A stretch of DNA of 64,000 bases, from contig NC_134082.1 of assembly GCF_000715075.1 (NCBI RefSeq), positions 60,041,466 through 60,105,465 on the forward strand, written 5' to 3'. Shown piece by piece: positions 40,553 through 51,623 of this stretch. Each line of letters begins with the position of its first letter. Positions within the stretch are counted from its first letter, which is position 1. The DNA is from Nicotiana tabacum (taxonomy: Eukaryota; Streptophyta; Magnoliopsida; Solanales; Solanaceae). Under the pieces are notes generated by a model. The model saw only the letters and a program-made list of their open reading frames with translations, was not told where the DNA came from and did no database searches. Made by a program: the position numbers and the translations under genes.

Positions 40553-41535
40553 GGGCATTTGCATTTATACCCGTTTTTTGTGTCACGTTTTAACTTGTGC
40601 CCGCTTTGCAAAAAAAATTACAAGCGTACCCGCTTTTTCGCATAACTTCAGCATACGGGGCTGAAGTAGCAAAGACAATCACGTAAAACTTCAGCATTCT
40701 AGTAGTCGGGCCTAAAGTTCAGCTCTAGAGCTGAAGTTTTTGTTTTGTAACTGGCGAACTTCAGCTCTAGAGCTGGAGTTTTTGTTTTTGTAACTAGCAA
40801 AGAGCTGAAGTTTTTGTTCTGTAACTGGCGAACTTCAGTTCTAGAGCTGCAGTTTTTGTTTTGTAATTGGGGAACTTCAGCTCTAAAGCTGAAGTTTTTT
40901 TCTTTGTAACTGGGGAACTTCAGCTCTAGAGCTGAAGTTTTTGTTTGTTTATAATTTCATTTGAGTCGCCATAATTTTACAAAGGTTCCGCTTTTTATTG
41001 TGCGTAGAGAGTATGATAATTTGTCTTAAATGCAGAAAATTGCAGCAATTGAAAATACAAAACGTATGAACTTTTCCATTCGTTCGCAGGTGAGAATTCT
41101 TCGTCGTTGCCTTCGAGATTTTATCTTCCAGTTGATGTTCATGATGCTCTGAGCATTGAATCTAAGAATTGAAAATTTAATATTATTCTTATACATGAAG
41201 GAGATCTTGTCTCTCTTGTGAGTATTATTTGTATTTAAGAATAATCATATTTTCACTATTATTATTCTTATCAAGATAGAACCTTTACAGCTGAGGGTGT
41301 CCGCGAAAAGGAAAAATTGATTTAAAATTTATAGGACTCACTGGAGAAATAAGAAGAAGCAGACAGGGATGAATCTTACTTCTGGAAAAAGAAAAGATAA
41401 AACTTTGAGGAGGAGAAGGAGGAGGAGAAAGGGGGCTGAAGTTGTTTAAAAAGTAACTACAAGTTAGAAGTTTTAAAAAAATGAGTATAGGTTAAATGGG
41501 GGCGATCAAATAGGACGCCCGTGCAATTTTTACTT
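40553..41535. mobile_element. Candidate MULE-like non-autonomous element carrying a palindromic tandem array
   Basis: A 9-bp duplication TGTCTTTTG (40544-40552 and 41536-41544; 10 bp if the preceding T is counted) flanks a 983-bp segment. The ends show only weak inverted similarity: GGGCATTTGCATTTATACCC on the left, and AAAATTGCACGGGCGTCC followed by TTTAACCTATACTC on the reversed right, with left counterparts TTTTAACTTGTGCCC. The size of the duplication favours a Mutator-like element. No transposase is present. Confidence 0.6.
40716..40942. repeat. Tandem array of a palindromic unit
   Basis: Five units and one truncated unit of about 43-50 bp each contain CTTCAGCTCTAGAGCTGAAG or a near variant, which is its own reverse complement, joined by spacers such as TTTTTGTTTTGTAACTGGCG. 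Units start at about 40716, 40758, 40800 (truncated), 40830, 40872 and 40917. Confidence 0.9.
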
Positions 41536-41544
41536 TGTCTTTTG

Positions 41545-42229
41545 CTGGATAGGAACAAGTCAATGAATTTGTTTTGGCCCAAAAAAAGAATTAATTTATT
41601 AATGGCAGTTTAATAGGTGGGAAGTTTCACCTTGTTGAACTAGATTCTTTGCGAAAAATATGTAATTAAGGTAGAGTTCTACCACAACAAAAAAGCAATA
41701 AAATTAAGTTTCAATCTCAAATAAACTGATCAGTTATTTTAATCATTATTATCTGTGCTTTATTTATACTCTTTTTGCTTCAAAAATGTAAAGCATGTCC
41801 AATAAGCACGTATGTTCCAACATATTCTGGATTAGAAGGATTCATTATAATCAAATTAATTGAATTTACATGTTGTCAACCTACCGCAACTCATACACAC
41901 GGCCGAAAATATAAGCAAGTATAGATGGAGTTGGCATCATAAATAATTTTGTTTTGAAAAAGTAAACTTTGACAAATTATCCAACATAAAAGTGTGTCAT
42001 GGAGTTCAAAAATATATATCTCTGAGAACCTTAAGATTCATTACCCCATCCAGAAATAAAAGTGAAGAAGTCCCCATGCATGCATGCACGCGTCAAGTAT
42101 TGATAAATCTTCCCCTAGATAATAACACAATTTTGGGGCAAACACAAAGGAATTTCAAAACAAATGTACATAAATGTTATGGTTATTTGTATATATAGCG
42201 TGTATAGTGATATTTAGGAATGATGTTTG
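41545..42229. other. Intergenic sequence, nothing recognised
   Basis: AT-rich, with only one short open frame (41992-42198 plus) that resembles no family. Confidence 0.5.
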
Positions 42230-42654
42230 TTCTTATAGAAGAAGGCTAAGAAAGAGGCAGAGGCTAAGACCACAACATTTGAACGCCTGCGTGGAACTTG
42301 GAGGCAGAGGCGGTGACAAAAGACTGTTCAGGTTAGCCAAGGTTCGAAAGAGGAAGGCTCGGGACCTGAACTAAGTAAGGTACATCAAAGAGGAGGGCGG
42401 CAAGGTATTGGTGGAAGAGGTGTGCACTAGGCGCAGGTGGCAGTCATACTTCCACAAACTTTTGAACGAGGATGGGGGCAGGAACATGGGCTTGGCGAGT
42501 TAGAGAACTCAGAGAACCAAGTGATCATTTTAGATTTTGTAAGCATATTAAGGCTAAGGGGGTTGAGGAGGTAATGCAAAAAATGAGTAGAGGCAAGGAG
42601 ACTGGGCCAGACGAGATCCTGGTAGAATTATTGAAGGCAGTGTGACGGGCATGC

Positions 42655-43188
42655 TTGGAGTGGCTTACTGGACCATTTATTGTCATTTTTAGGAGTAAGA
42701 AGATGACCGAAGAATGGAGGTGGAGTTTGATGGTCCCGTTGTACAAGAACAAGGGTGATATCCAAAATTGTAACAACTACAGGGATATCAAGCTACTGAA
42801 TTACATTATGAAAGTGTGGGAGAGGGTGGTGGAGAGGAGGATAAGGATGAGTGTGTCTATTTCGGAGAATCAGTTCGGTTTCATGTCAGGGCGTTCGACT
42901 ATAGAAGTCAATCATCTTGTGAGGAGATTGATAGAGCAGTATCAGGAGAGGAAGAGTGGCCTGCATATGGTATTCATCGATTTAGAAAAAGCTTGTGATA
43001 AAGTCCCAAGGGAGGTTCTATGGAGATGTCTGGAGGTTAGTGGTATTCCGGTAGCATACATTATGGTGATTAAGGATATGTACGATGAAGCGAAGACTCA
43101 GATGAAGACTGTGGGAGGAGACTATTTTCCTGCGATTATGGGGTTACATCATGGTTCAACTCTTAGTCCATTTTTATTTGCTTTGTGA
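42655..43188 (+). pseudogene. LINE reverse transcriptase fragment
   Basis: An open frame encodes [37 protein letters not shown] and [19 protein letters not shown], the first RT blocks, followed by [15 protein letters not shown]. The catalytic box in the next frame (about 43235-43260) reads LFADYIELID where FADD is expected, so an active-site Asp is replaced by Tyr. Stops and frameshifts follow up to about 44000. Confidence 0.85.
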
Positions 43189-44347
43189 TGGATTTGTTAA
43201 CGCGCCACATTCAGGGGGAGGTGCCATTGTGTATGTTATTTGCAGATTACATAGAGCTAATCGATTAGATGTATTGCGGGATTAACGATCCGCTAGAGCT
43301 GTGGAGGCAGACCCTGGAGTCTAAAGGTTTCAAGTTGAGTAGGAAAAAATTGAATACTTGGAGTGCAAGTTCAGTGTGGGGACACAGGAAACAGAAGAGG
43401 AGGTGAAGCTTGTCAAGTCATCCCCAAGAGAGATAGTTTCAAATATCTTGGGTCTGTTATTCAGGAGAACGGGGAGATTAATGAGGATGTTACGCATGGT
43501 GTTGGAGTGGGGTGGATGAAATGAATGCTTGTGTCTGGTGTTTTGTGTGATAGGACAAAACATCAAGACTTAAGGGCAAGTTCTACAAAGTGGTAGTTAA
43601 GCCGACTATGTTGTATGGAGCCGAGTGTTGGCCAGTCAAGAAATCTCATGTCCAAAAGATGAAACTATCAGAGATGGGGATGTTGAGATGGATGTGTGGG
43701 CATACCAGGAAAGACCGGATTAGGAATGAAGTTATTAGAGACAAGTTGGGTGCAGCTCCTGTGGAAGACAAGTTGTAGGAATCGAGATTGAGATGGTTCG
43801 GGCATGTGAAGAGGAGAGACACCGATGTACCTGTGAGGAGATGTGAGAGGTTGACCATTGCGGGTCAGAGAAGAGGTATAGGAAGGCCTAGGAAGTACTG
43901 GGAGAGATGATTAGGCAGGACATGACACTACTTCAGCCTACCGAGGACATGACCCTCAATAAGAAGGTGTGGAGGTCGAGAATTAAGGTTGTGGTTTGAC
44001 TGGTAATCGAGAGTCTCTTTTAGTTGTAGTAGTAGTATTTGTACTAGTCTTGTATTCTCCTATTCCGAGTTCCTTGATGTTGGACGGTGTGGCATTATTG
44101 CCGGTAGTTTTCGCACTTCTCTTATAGCTTCGCATTCCTAGATTCTTTGCTATTACATGTGCTATTTGTTTCTGTTATCTTATTTCCTTGCCATTGTTAC
44201 TATTTGTTTATTGTGTATTTTTCACTGTTCTTGAGTTGAGAATCTATCGGAAATAACCTCTCTTCCTTCATAAAATAAGGATAAGGTCTGCGTACACATT
44301 ATTCTTCTCAGATCTACCTCATGTGTGGATTGCATTGGGTTTGCTGT

Positions 44348-44544
44348 CAGAGTCGGACCTACATGTTGCAATGAGGGGTCACCGGACCCCGTAAGTTTCG
44401 GCAAAATTTTTGTAAATGTATATATATACCTTAAAAATAGTTAATTTAAAGCAACTGGCACCCTGAACACTAAAAGCCTTTAGGAGGCACTGGTTAAACA
44501 AAATATTGTGCCCCCATCGTGTAAAAATTCTAGGTCCGCCTCTG
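44348..44544. mobile_element. hAT-type MITE inserted in the LINE tail
   Basis: 197 bp with inverted ends CAGAGTCGGACCTA and, reversed, CAGAGGCGGACCTA, flanked by a perfect 8-bp duplication TTTGCTGT (44340-44347 and 44545-44552). Confidence 0.85.
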
Positions 44545-44569
44545 TTTGCTGTTGTTTGTTCTTATAGAA

Positions 44570-45455
44570 CGAATAATAATATTCTTAATATATTCGTTAG
44601 ATGATAAATCTCGTCTATCTATGACAGGGACGGACCCACTTGAGGACAGGTGGGTGCTCAAACGTGGACTCTCTCATTTGTACAGACCATTAGTAAGTAT
44701 CACTAATAGAACCCTAAAGAAGTTTGCTCGGTTGTTTTATGATAATCATTAGAGTCTACAGAAAATTTGAGAGAAAGATTTTAATAATAACTTACCTTGT
44801 GAAAGAGATGCTAATATAAATGATACAAAATCCTGTATTCCCAAATTATTAAAGTTACTACTGTCAATATATATGTATGTAATCCAGCAAACTTTCCCAA
44901 CCAAATGTCAAAGAAAGCCTCAAAATTAAATCCTAAATAAAGAACAACAAAAGAGCTTATATATTTGTGGGGCAAAAATCTGGATATTATTGTTGTACGC
45001 TAATTAATTATTAAGGTTTTCTATACATTAATAATTGATAATAATAAGAAAACTCATAATCGAAGATATTTAATGTTTAAAATTAGTAGTTGAAAAATCG
45101 AGATATGCAGACAACAGTTTCCTACATAAAGTGCAAGAGCTAATTAAAAATGATGGTTTAGGGAACGTTTAGTTATATGTGAACAACAAATTTACACACT
45201 ATCTCAGTATGCGAGTTGTGTTCATATCTTCTTAATTTCCAGAAACGTTTTCTTTTCCTCATGATAGTTCAAGTTTTATTTCTAAATAAATTTTAATGAT
45301 TAAATAAAAGAAATGCCCACAAAGTAGACATTATTTCAATTCAGTGCACTGAGTAGTCTAATGACACTTCTTGAGTCTGAATTCATTCAAATAGATAATA
45401 CAACCAAAAGTCACAACCATTCGAATTTGTAAATCACGCAAACATTTTAAATATA
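44570..45455. other. AT-rich intergenic sequence with a MITE remnant
   Basis: At about 44627 the sequence CAGGGACGGACCCACTT resembles one end of the MITE family at 44348 and 46876; no matching second end was found. Nothing else recognised. Confidence 0.4.
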
Positions 45456-46719
45456 CTAGTCTTAGGGTACGCGCTTTGCGCGTGTACCTATATCAATAAA
45501 TATATAATTTTTAAAAATTATATACATATTATTCAATAATGTGTTTTAGTTATTGAAAAAATATCAAAGAAAAAAATGTAAGTTTCTAAATATAATGAAT
45601 ATTAATCTCACTAAGCTAGCTCATTAAACAAAGAAATCCTACGCCACATAAGTCTTTATATATCTTATTATGATTTATGAGATAATATATATCTTATGAA
45701 AATTATTGTTATCTTTATTACCAAATACTATAAACAAATAACAAAAAAAATACTTTAAAATAATTATTCAAAGATAATAAAATAAATTGAAGAATTTGAA
45801 TCTTTGGGTCTTTTAGAAATTTGTGAGTGTAGAGATAGAACTATAGCTCCTAGAAACCTATAGACAAATAACAATATAAAATATGAAATAGCTAATATTG
45901 AATATAAAAAATGATGTAAGACGATATGAAAAATATAGGGAATTATCATTTATTAAAATAAATATAAAGAAAGAAAATTGATAAGGGTAATTTTTGTGAA
46001 TTCTTTTTTGTCTTGGGTTATATCCTTATTGCTTCAACTTAACATTTAAGCAATTTAACTTTTAATACTATATTATAATAAATTTTTCTCTATTTTCTTA
46101 TTTCTTTCACGGAAATTGCTCTTATTGTGTAAAATAATTTGTGTACCTTAAGAGTTTTATCAACTTGACAAATAAGTTTACTTACATAATAATTTTAAAA
46201 CAAAATTGACTTTTTTGTTGCTTTATTAATTCAAAGAGTTAATTATTTGTTGAGATTTTATGCTTTTTTGATAGTATAGAAGATACAAATTATTTTCAAA
46301 CTATTCTCCTACTCGAGAATAGTATTATTCTCTTTATCGATTTTATGTAATATTGAAAACTACATTTAATAATTAGAACAAATATTTAATTAGGTAATGT
46401 TAGAATTATAGGTTCCCTAATAAGAGGAATCAATGTAAACATATTTCTATGGAAATCACGTGAGTATACAAGGAAAAGAAACGTAATACTCTTAATTAAT
46501 TCTCTTAAATAATATCTATTTTAAAGTCCTTAATATTGGGGTTTCTTATTTAATTCAATAAGGAAAAATCTAATAATCAAATTTTAGTTTCTTTTAAAGT
46601 CCTAAATATTAAGATAATAACTAAAAGACTATTTTGTCTAGTATGAGCTCTATTTTAAAATGATAAAAAAGGCGAACGACATTTCGCTAAGGGTGTTCGT
46701 GCTTTTAATATAGTATAGA
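45456..46719 (-). mobile_element. Non-autonomous Helitron
   Basis: On the minus strand the element begins TCTATACTATATTAAAAGCA after an A (46720) and ends CTAG followed by T (45455), the TC...CTRR structure with A/T insertion typical of Helitrons. A hairpin with a 6-bp perfect stem (ACGCGC at 45469-45474, GCGCGT at 45478-45483, loop TTT) lies about 10 bases from the CTAG end. The 1264-bp body is very AT-rich with no Rep/helicase frame. Confidence 0.8.
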
Positions 46720-46875
46720 TAGTCACCTTTTCATTTTTTTCCATAATTTGTTTTTCTAAGAAACAAAATAAGTCTAAATATCTTTAAAACAAAAGTAAAA
46801 CAAATTAAAGTTAATCTGACAATTCTCCTGTTGGATATATAGTGTGTGTATTAATTGAAGTGATATTAGAATCAA

Positions 46876-47073
46876 CAAGGGCGGATTCAGTTCAATCGCT
46901 ACGGGTTCCCATGAACCCAGTAGCTTTTGTCTAGAACCTGTATTTGTATTGAAAAATCTGTTAAATGTATAAGAATATTAAGTTTGGAACCCGGTCCGTT
47001 CATCCAGTTAGTACTGTTTATTAACTCAAATTTTTGTAGGAACCCATAAACCTAAAATCCTGGATCCGCCTTG
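46876..47073. mobile_element. Short MITE with inverted ends
   Basis: 198 bp between CAAGGGCGGATTCAG and its reversed counterpart CAAGGCGGATCCAGG. Internal sequence includes ATGAACCCAGTAGC and GTAGGAACCCATAAACC, also roughly inverted. The ends resemble the hAT MITE at 44348, but I could not find a clear flanking duplication. Confidence 0.65.
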
Positions 47074-47343
47074 ACAACAATTTTCTAATGAATATTGCAT
47101 GTATGTGTAGCGTAATCAAAACGAATTGAAGTATTAATAAATACGCAGATAAAAATAGAGCATCCAAACAAAGTCTGAATAAAACAAACATTACAATAAC
47201 CATATCAAAATATTTGATCAAATAAAATTAAAGGAGATTTATTACAAGCACCAGAAGTCTCCTTTCTCTAACCAGCATGCAAACAGAAAATCATAAATAA
47301 AAAACCATTCATTGTTCCACAAATCAGCCAAACAACTACTCCT

Positions 47344-48066
47344 TTATTCCTCTGCTGGTGGTGGTAAATTCAAATCAGGCAAACGATATCCTTCCCCTAC
47401 CGCGGGTTCAGCAACATTAAGATCAGGGACTACGTCGCGCCTTTCGGGAGGTACTTCTTCCACCACGGGGTCGCCAGCATTTCTCACAACTTCTTGTTCT
47501 TCTTGTTGTTGCATTTGTGCATGCAGATCAGCAAACTCCTCCCTATTAAAAGTAGGAGGAGGATACGCACCTTTCCACCCGCGATTAGGATGCGAATTCA
47601 TGTGTCCGAACAAAGCTTTAATCGAATGGAAGTCTTTGTGACACACCACGCATGTGTTCTCGGGCTGAGGAGGAGGAGCAGGATACGCCGGTGCAGCAGG
47701 TGGGGGTGCAATCAGTAGAGGCACATTCGGCCTCACACTACGGGTTTGGTTTGCCGCACCCATCCCTCCTCTTGACGATCCTTCCCCTACAGCCAACATG
47801 CTTCCTCTCTTCCTCGGAGAAGCAACAGCAACACTGACTGCAACCCTAGCACTGCTTCCACCAGCACTAGCACTGGCACTCGCTCTGGTGGGAATGCCAG
47901 CGCTAGCGCTACTACTGCCATCAGCACTGGCACCGGGCATGGTGGGGTTCACTTGAGTACCACTACTAGGAGTAGTGGGACTTCGGGAAGTAGGAGGTGG
48001 GACGGGAGTGGGTGATTGAGGATTTTCGGAGACAACCTTATCGCCGCTGCCGCTAGTGTTCGTCAT
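47344..48066 (-). CDS. Intronless single C2H2 zinc-finger protein with C-terminal EAR-type motif
   Basis: A 240-residue protein. I chose the ATG at 48064-48066 (MTNTSGSGDKV): the open frame extends 48 codons upstream, but that part looks like leader and reaches past a TATA box at 48161-48172. The N-terminal half is Ser/Pro/Ala-rich and low in complexity. One zinc finger follows, with CVVC, 12 residues, H, 3 residues, H; its helix reads KALFGH where plant Q-type fingers have QALGGH. After GWKGAYPPPTF come an acidic/Gln stretch and PDLNVAEP, then a second DLNLPPP at the end. DLN-type motifs are EAR repression motifs that recruit TOPLESS-type co-repressors in known families, so a nuclear transcriptional repressor is likely. 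Targets cannot be told. It appears intact. Confidence 0.85.
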   Translation of the reverse strand: MTNTSGSGDKVVSENPQSPTPVPPPTSRSPTTPSSGTQVNPTMPGASADGSSSASAGIPTRASASASAGGSSARVAVSVAVASPRKRGSMLAVGEGSSRGGMGAANQTRSVRPNVPLLIAPPPAAPAYPAPPPQPENTCVVCHKDFHSIKALFGHMNSHPNRGWKGAYPPPTFNREEFADLHAQMQQQEEQEVVRNAGDPVVEEVPPERRDVVPDLNVAEPAVGEGYRLPDLNLPPPAEE

Positions 48067-48160
48067 TTTCAACAAAAAAAAAAAGGAACAAAGATTTTCA
48101 GATGAAAGAAAAGAAGAAATGCAAAGTTGGTGGTAGGGGGAAGACAACGTTGGTGAAAGA

Positions 48161-48172
48161 TTATATATATAC
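48161..48172 (-). promoter_or_regulatory. Probable TATA box of the zinc-finger gene
   Basis: The minus strand reads TATATATATAA about 95 bases upstream of the chosen start codon. Confidence 0.55.
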
Positions 48173-48219
48173 TGAGGATGGAGAAACGTTTGAAGTTTGG
48201 CAGTTATCATCCCTAGTGT

Positions 48220-49064
48220 TGGTTCAGATGAGTCGTTTGCAAATTTGTTATAAAATTTAAAACTATTTTAGTAACTTCTTATAATTTTAATTCAAATCAA
48301 GAACCAAAAAGAAATAACTTTCATGCATTTACCATTTTTTAGGATTATGTCAATATTCACGTAATACTATAATTTTGACTTGAAAATGGGTTGAAACAAA
48401 AGGGAAAGAACATTTTGGTGTAACTAAGATAACGATGAAATAACACTTCTTTTTTTAACGTAATTTAAATGGAAAATTGATACTACTATTTATTTGCTCA
48501 TATCTGAAACTCAAACAAAAACATAATCATGTAAACAGCACATATAAAAGTAACCTTTTTTTTAGCTAGTGGAAATTTTTTTGGTACATTGGATGAAAAG
48601 AATATCAATTTTTAAAATTAATTTTAGATGGATTTGATATTCATTTTCTCTCATTTTAAAGATTAAAAAAAAGTCGTTGTTTTAATTATTACGTGGTAAT
48701 ACACATGAAAGACAAATAATTTTTGGTTAGTGAAAATTTTCAGTATCTTAAATGAAAAGATCATTACTGAGTTTCTAAACCTATCATCATTTAGTAGATT
48801 TGCTTTTTAGCAATTTTAAAGACAGATACTTAATAAATTAATTACCTTTCGTGATGTATGATGAAGGATTTTGCTGCCTTTCAAATGAATTCGACGTGAA
48901 ATATGTGCCCTATATTTGGAGGAAAAAAATGTCTGCCTAATTTTGTTGTTTGCTGTGATCAAGCAGAGGAAAAGCGTCCACTAAAATATAACTTTTAAGA
49001 CGAACGATTTCATTAAAGAAAAATAAAGCTAATTTAATCCTTTTTCATAAAAGATAGTTGCGGA
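48220..49064. other. AT-rich upstream region of the zinc-finger gene
   Basis: No open frame or repeat recognised; presumably promoter-distal intergenic DNA. Confidence 0.4.
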
Positions 49065-49065
49065 C

Positions 49066-49807
49066 TAGGGTATTCAAACTGAACAGGAAAGTCGCACCAA
49101 ATCGAAAACTCAAACCAAACATATTTATAAACCTTGATTAGGTTTGGTATAAAAAAACTCGAACCAAATCAACATATAAATATATAATTTTTATATACTT
49201 TTAAGACCTTATATAAAAAAAAAAATTAAAATATGTCTAGAATATTTGGGATCCTCTCATGGGATGCAATAATTAACAGAATTATGAAGTGCATTCATTT
49301 TTATTTATTTTAAATAATAGGTTGTATCATCACTTTCTTATCAAGTGTTATAGAAATGCGTTAATCGGCTCTTTGTTCTTCCATATTCATGTGTCAAGAT
49401 TAAATCTTTTTGAAATTTGAAATGATATTTCGATAATTTAAAATTAAATATAATATTATTATTATTTAGGTATCATATGATTTTTATGTTTAATTATTAA
49501 ATTTAGTTAATCTTGAAAGCGTACATCAACAAAAAATTATTGTTAGAGACTAAGAAAATAGTGTTACTAAAAAAATTCTCCGATAAAAATATTTTAATAC
49601 ATATTTTAATCGATTTTTTTAATTTCTACGAAACATATATTCATATCAAAATTTTATCTATAACTTTAACAAAGGAAGATTGAAATAATATTCATATAAC
49701 AAAAAAATAAAAAACCTAAAAAATCCAACAAAACCGAACCAATCCAAACTGATATAGTTGGTTTGGTTTTTATCAGAACCAAACCAACCTGATTCATCTA
49801 TACCCTA
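49066..49807. mobile_element. Candidate non-autonomous hAT-type element
   Basis: Ends are inverted: TAGGGTATTCAAACTGAAC on the left and, reversed, TAGGGTATAGATGAATCAGG on the right. Both subterminal regions are rich in AACCAAA/GGTTTGGT words in opposite orientation. TAGGG-type ends with such subterminal repeats are common in plant hAT MITEs. The flanks GCGGAC and GCGGAGAC are similar but not an exact 8-bp duplication. Confidence 0.6.
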
Positions 49808-51390
49808 GCGGAGACACCCTAATTAGCAATGAGTCATTTACATTGCTTCGAAAATTCTCATTTTATATCACACATACGGTTGAGATATTAATATTTTTTT
49901 CTCTCAGACACATCAATTTATGACAGGAAGTAAATCCGCAAATCACTACAACCTAGACCAAAATCTATTTACAAGGCGAATTATAACATAATTATGTCGA
50001 TCTGGTTTGCGAAAATTTTTGTGTGTGTCACGAATAGACGAAATGCTGAAATTCTGAAACTACTTCTTTGGCGGATTGGTAGACAGAAGTTGATGGAGTT
50101 ATTTTTGAGTGACTTGAAGCTTATGAAGCATTAATGGAAGAAAAGATAGTTACGAGATTGATTCTGCTGAAGACATAATATTTAAGTAAATAAATATAGA
50201 AGATTTCTATGTATATATGTATCTAAACTCTTCGTTATTTGGTACTTTGACTTTGAACCTGTAATATTCTACTCCATTAAATATGCTAAACCTTCAACTA
50301 ATTGAAATTTCTGCTTTTGTTCTTTCTAATTGGGGTTTAAATGATATTGTCAGGCAGATTGTACAAGAAGTTTACTATAGAGGATCCATGAAGCAAGGCT
50401 TAGAAGGAACTGGAGCTGCTATAGTTCTATCCTGATTGAGTTACTTGATTATATAGTTCTGACCCATTTGTATTTATGAGAAGCCAGTTTAGATAGGGAG
50501 GATTAGTAGAGATAGTTGGTTTGGGAGTCTGAGGCTTGTTGCTTGACTGCCTGATTTTGTTCTTATTTTTGTACTGTACAGTTTATTACTTGGTAAATAA
50601 AATTCTTTACTTGCCAAAGAAAAGAACTGGATTCAAATGCATGCTTTCAGCCTGCAATTCCCACGAGTTTAGCACTTCATTAATTAGCACTCCATGAGTA
50701 AATTACATCGTACAACTTTCAATACTATATTGTATCAGATTTGAGTAAAAGAATCAGGATACACTTGAGCTTATCCCTCATTGTTCACACTACTAATATC
50801 GCTATCAGTTGCTAGATTTGGCATTTCCCAAATATGTACACTCATTTGCCTACAACTAACAAGTTAGTTCCAGTTTTATTCTTCTTTGGGATGGTAACAT
50901 AGTGTCCGAACCAACTTGCTCGTGTACGTTCACATGCAAGCTGCTACAGCCTACAAGCACAGATGTCAAGTGATCGTGCATAGCGTACCATGGCTGAAGC
51001 AAATGACTCGCTCCAATAACCATAATTAGAATCTGATCTTCAGGTTATTACTCCGATGTGCACCCATTCAGCTATTCTGATGAAGATCCTATTCGTGCTT
51101 CTTATGATAAGAATACCTCGCATTGCCTAAATTGTCTTTTGCAATACATCCTTCGACATGCACCAAGTGCCCAAATCATAATCGGCTTCTCAACCTGCCT
51201 TACAACAATTACAGATTCCCAGCAGTAACAATCATTAAGCTTGAAGTACAAAGACCACCTGTGAGACATTAGTCCATAGCACAAAACCAAAATAGACAAA
51301 TACAGCAGGCAGATAACATCCAGCATAATGTTCAAACTAGAAAATCGAAAAGGAAATGCTACAGTAAATTGTACGATATATCATATTATA
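49808..51390. other. Intergenic sequence downstream of the ubiquilin gene
   Basis: No recognisable gene. A less AT-rich stretch at about 50330-50620 looks transcript-like but matches nothing I know. The part next to 51390-51623 probably includes the 3' UTR of the ubiquilin gene. Confidence 0.4.
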
Positions 51391-51623
51391 ATGAACAATT
51401 TAAGGGGCTGATTTTAACATTGTATGTACAATGAACTGAAGAACTTTTTCCCTTTTTGGCCCGAGGTAAGAGACAATGGGGGATGAGATGAGAGTTCGTT
51501 CCAAAAAATCAAACTCCACAAATTTATTTCTATCCAAGATTTGATGCTTCTTCTGTCCACATCAACAATTTCATCTGTCCCCACCAGGAGCTATATAGTC
51601 GTACAAAAGAGAATATCCATACA

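Larger units (their letters stand above)
42241..44558 (+). mobile_element. 5'-truncated RTE-type LINE with target-site duplication
   Basis: The 11-bp word TTCTTATAGAA occurs at 42230-42240 and 44559-44569, directly flanking the element. Translation gives endonuclease-RT linker residues (ERLR, DKRLFRLAKVRKRKARDLN), the reverse transcriptase, and the C-terminal [19 protein letters not shown]. The 3' UTR shares GGTCTGCGTACACATTA with the LINE at 8955-9575 and with TS SINE-type tails. The tail is interrupted by a hAT MITE at 44348-44544. The 5' part with the endonuclease is missing. Confidence 0.85.

Noticed and set aside
40716..40942. CRISPR-like regular repeat array
   Set aside because: Plant nuclear context; the spacers are repeats themselves and the array lies in a transposon.
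47312..47837. Plus-strand open frames overlapping the zinc-finger gene
   Set aside because: They are antisense shadows of the Ser/Ala/Pro-rich coding sequence.
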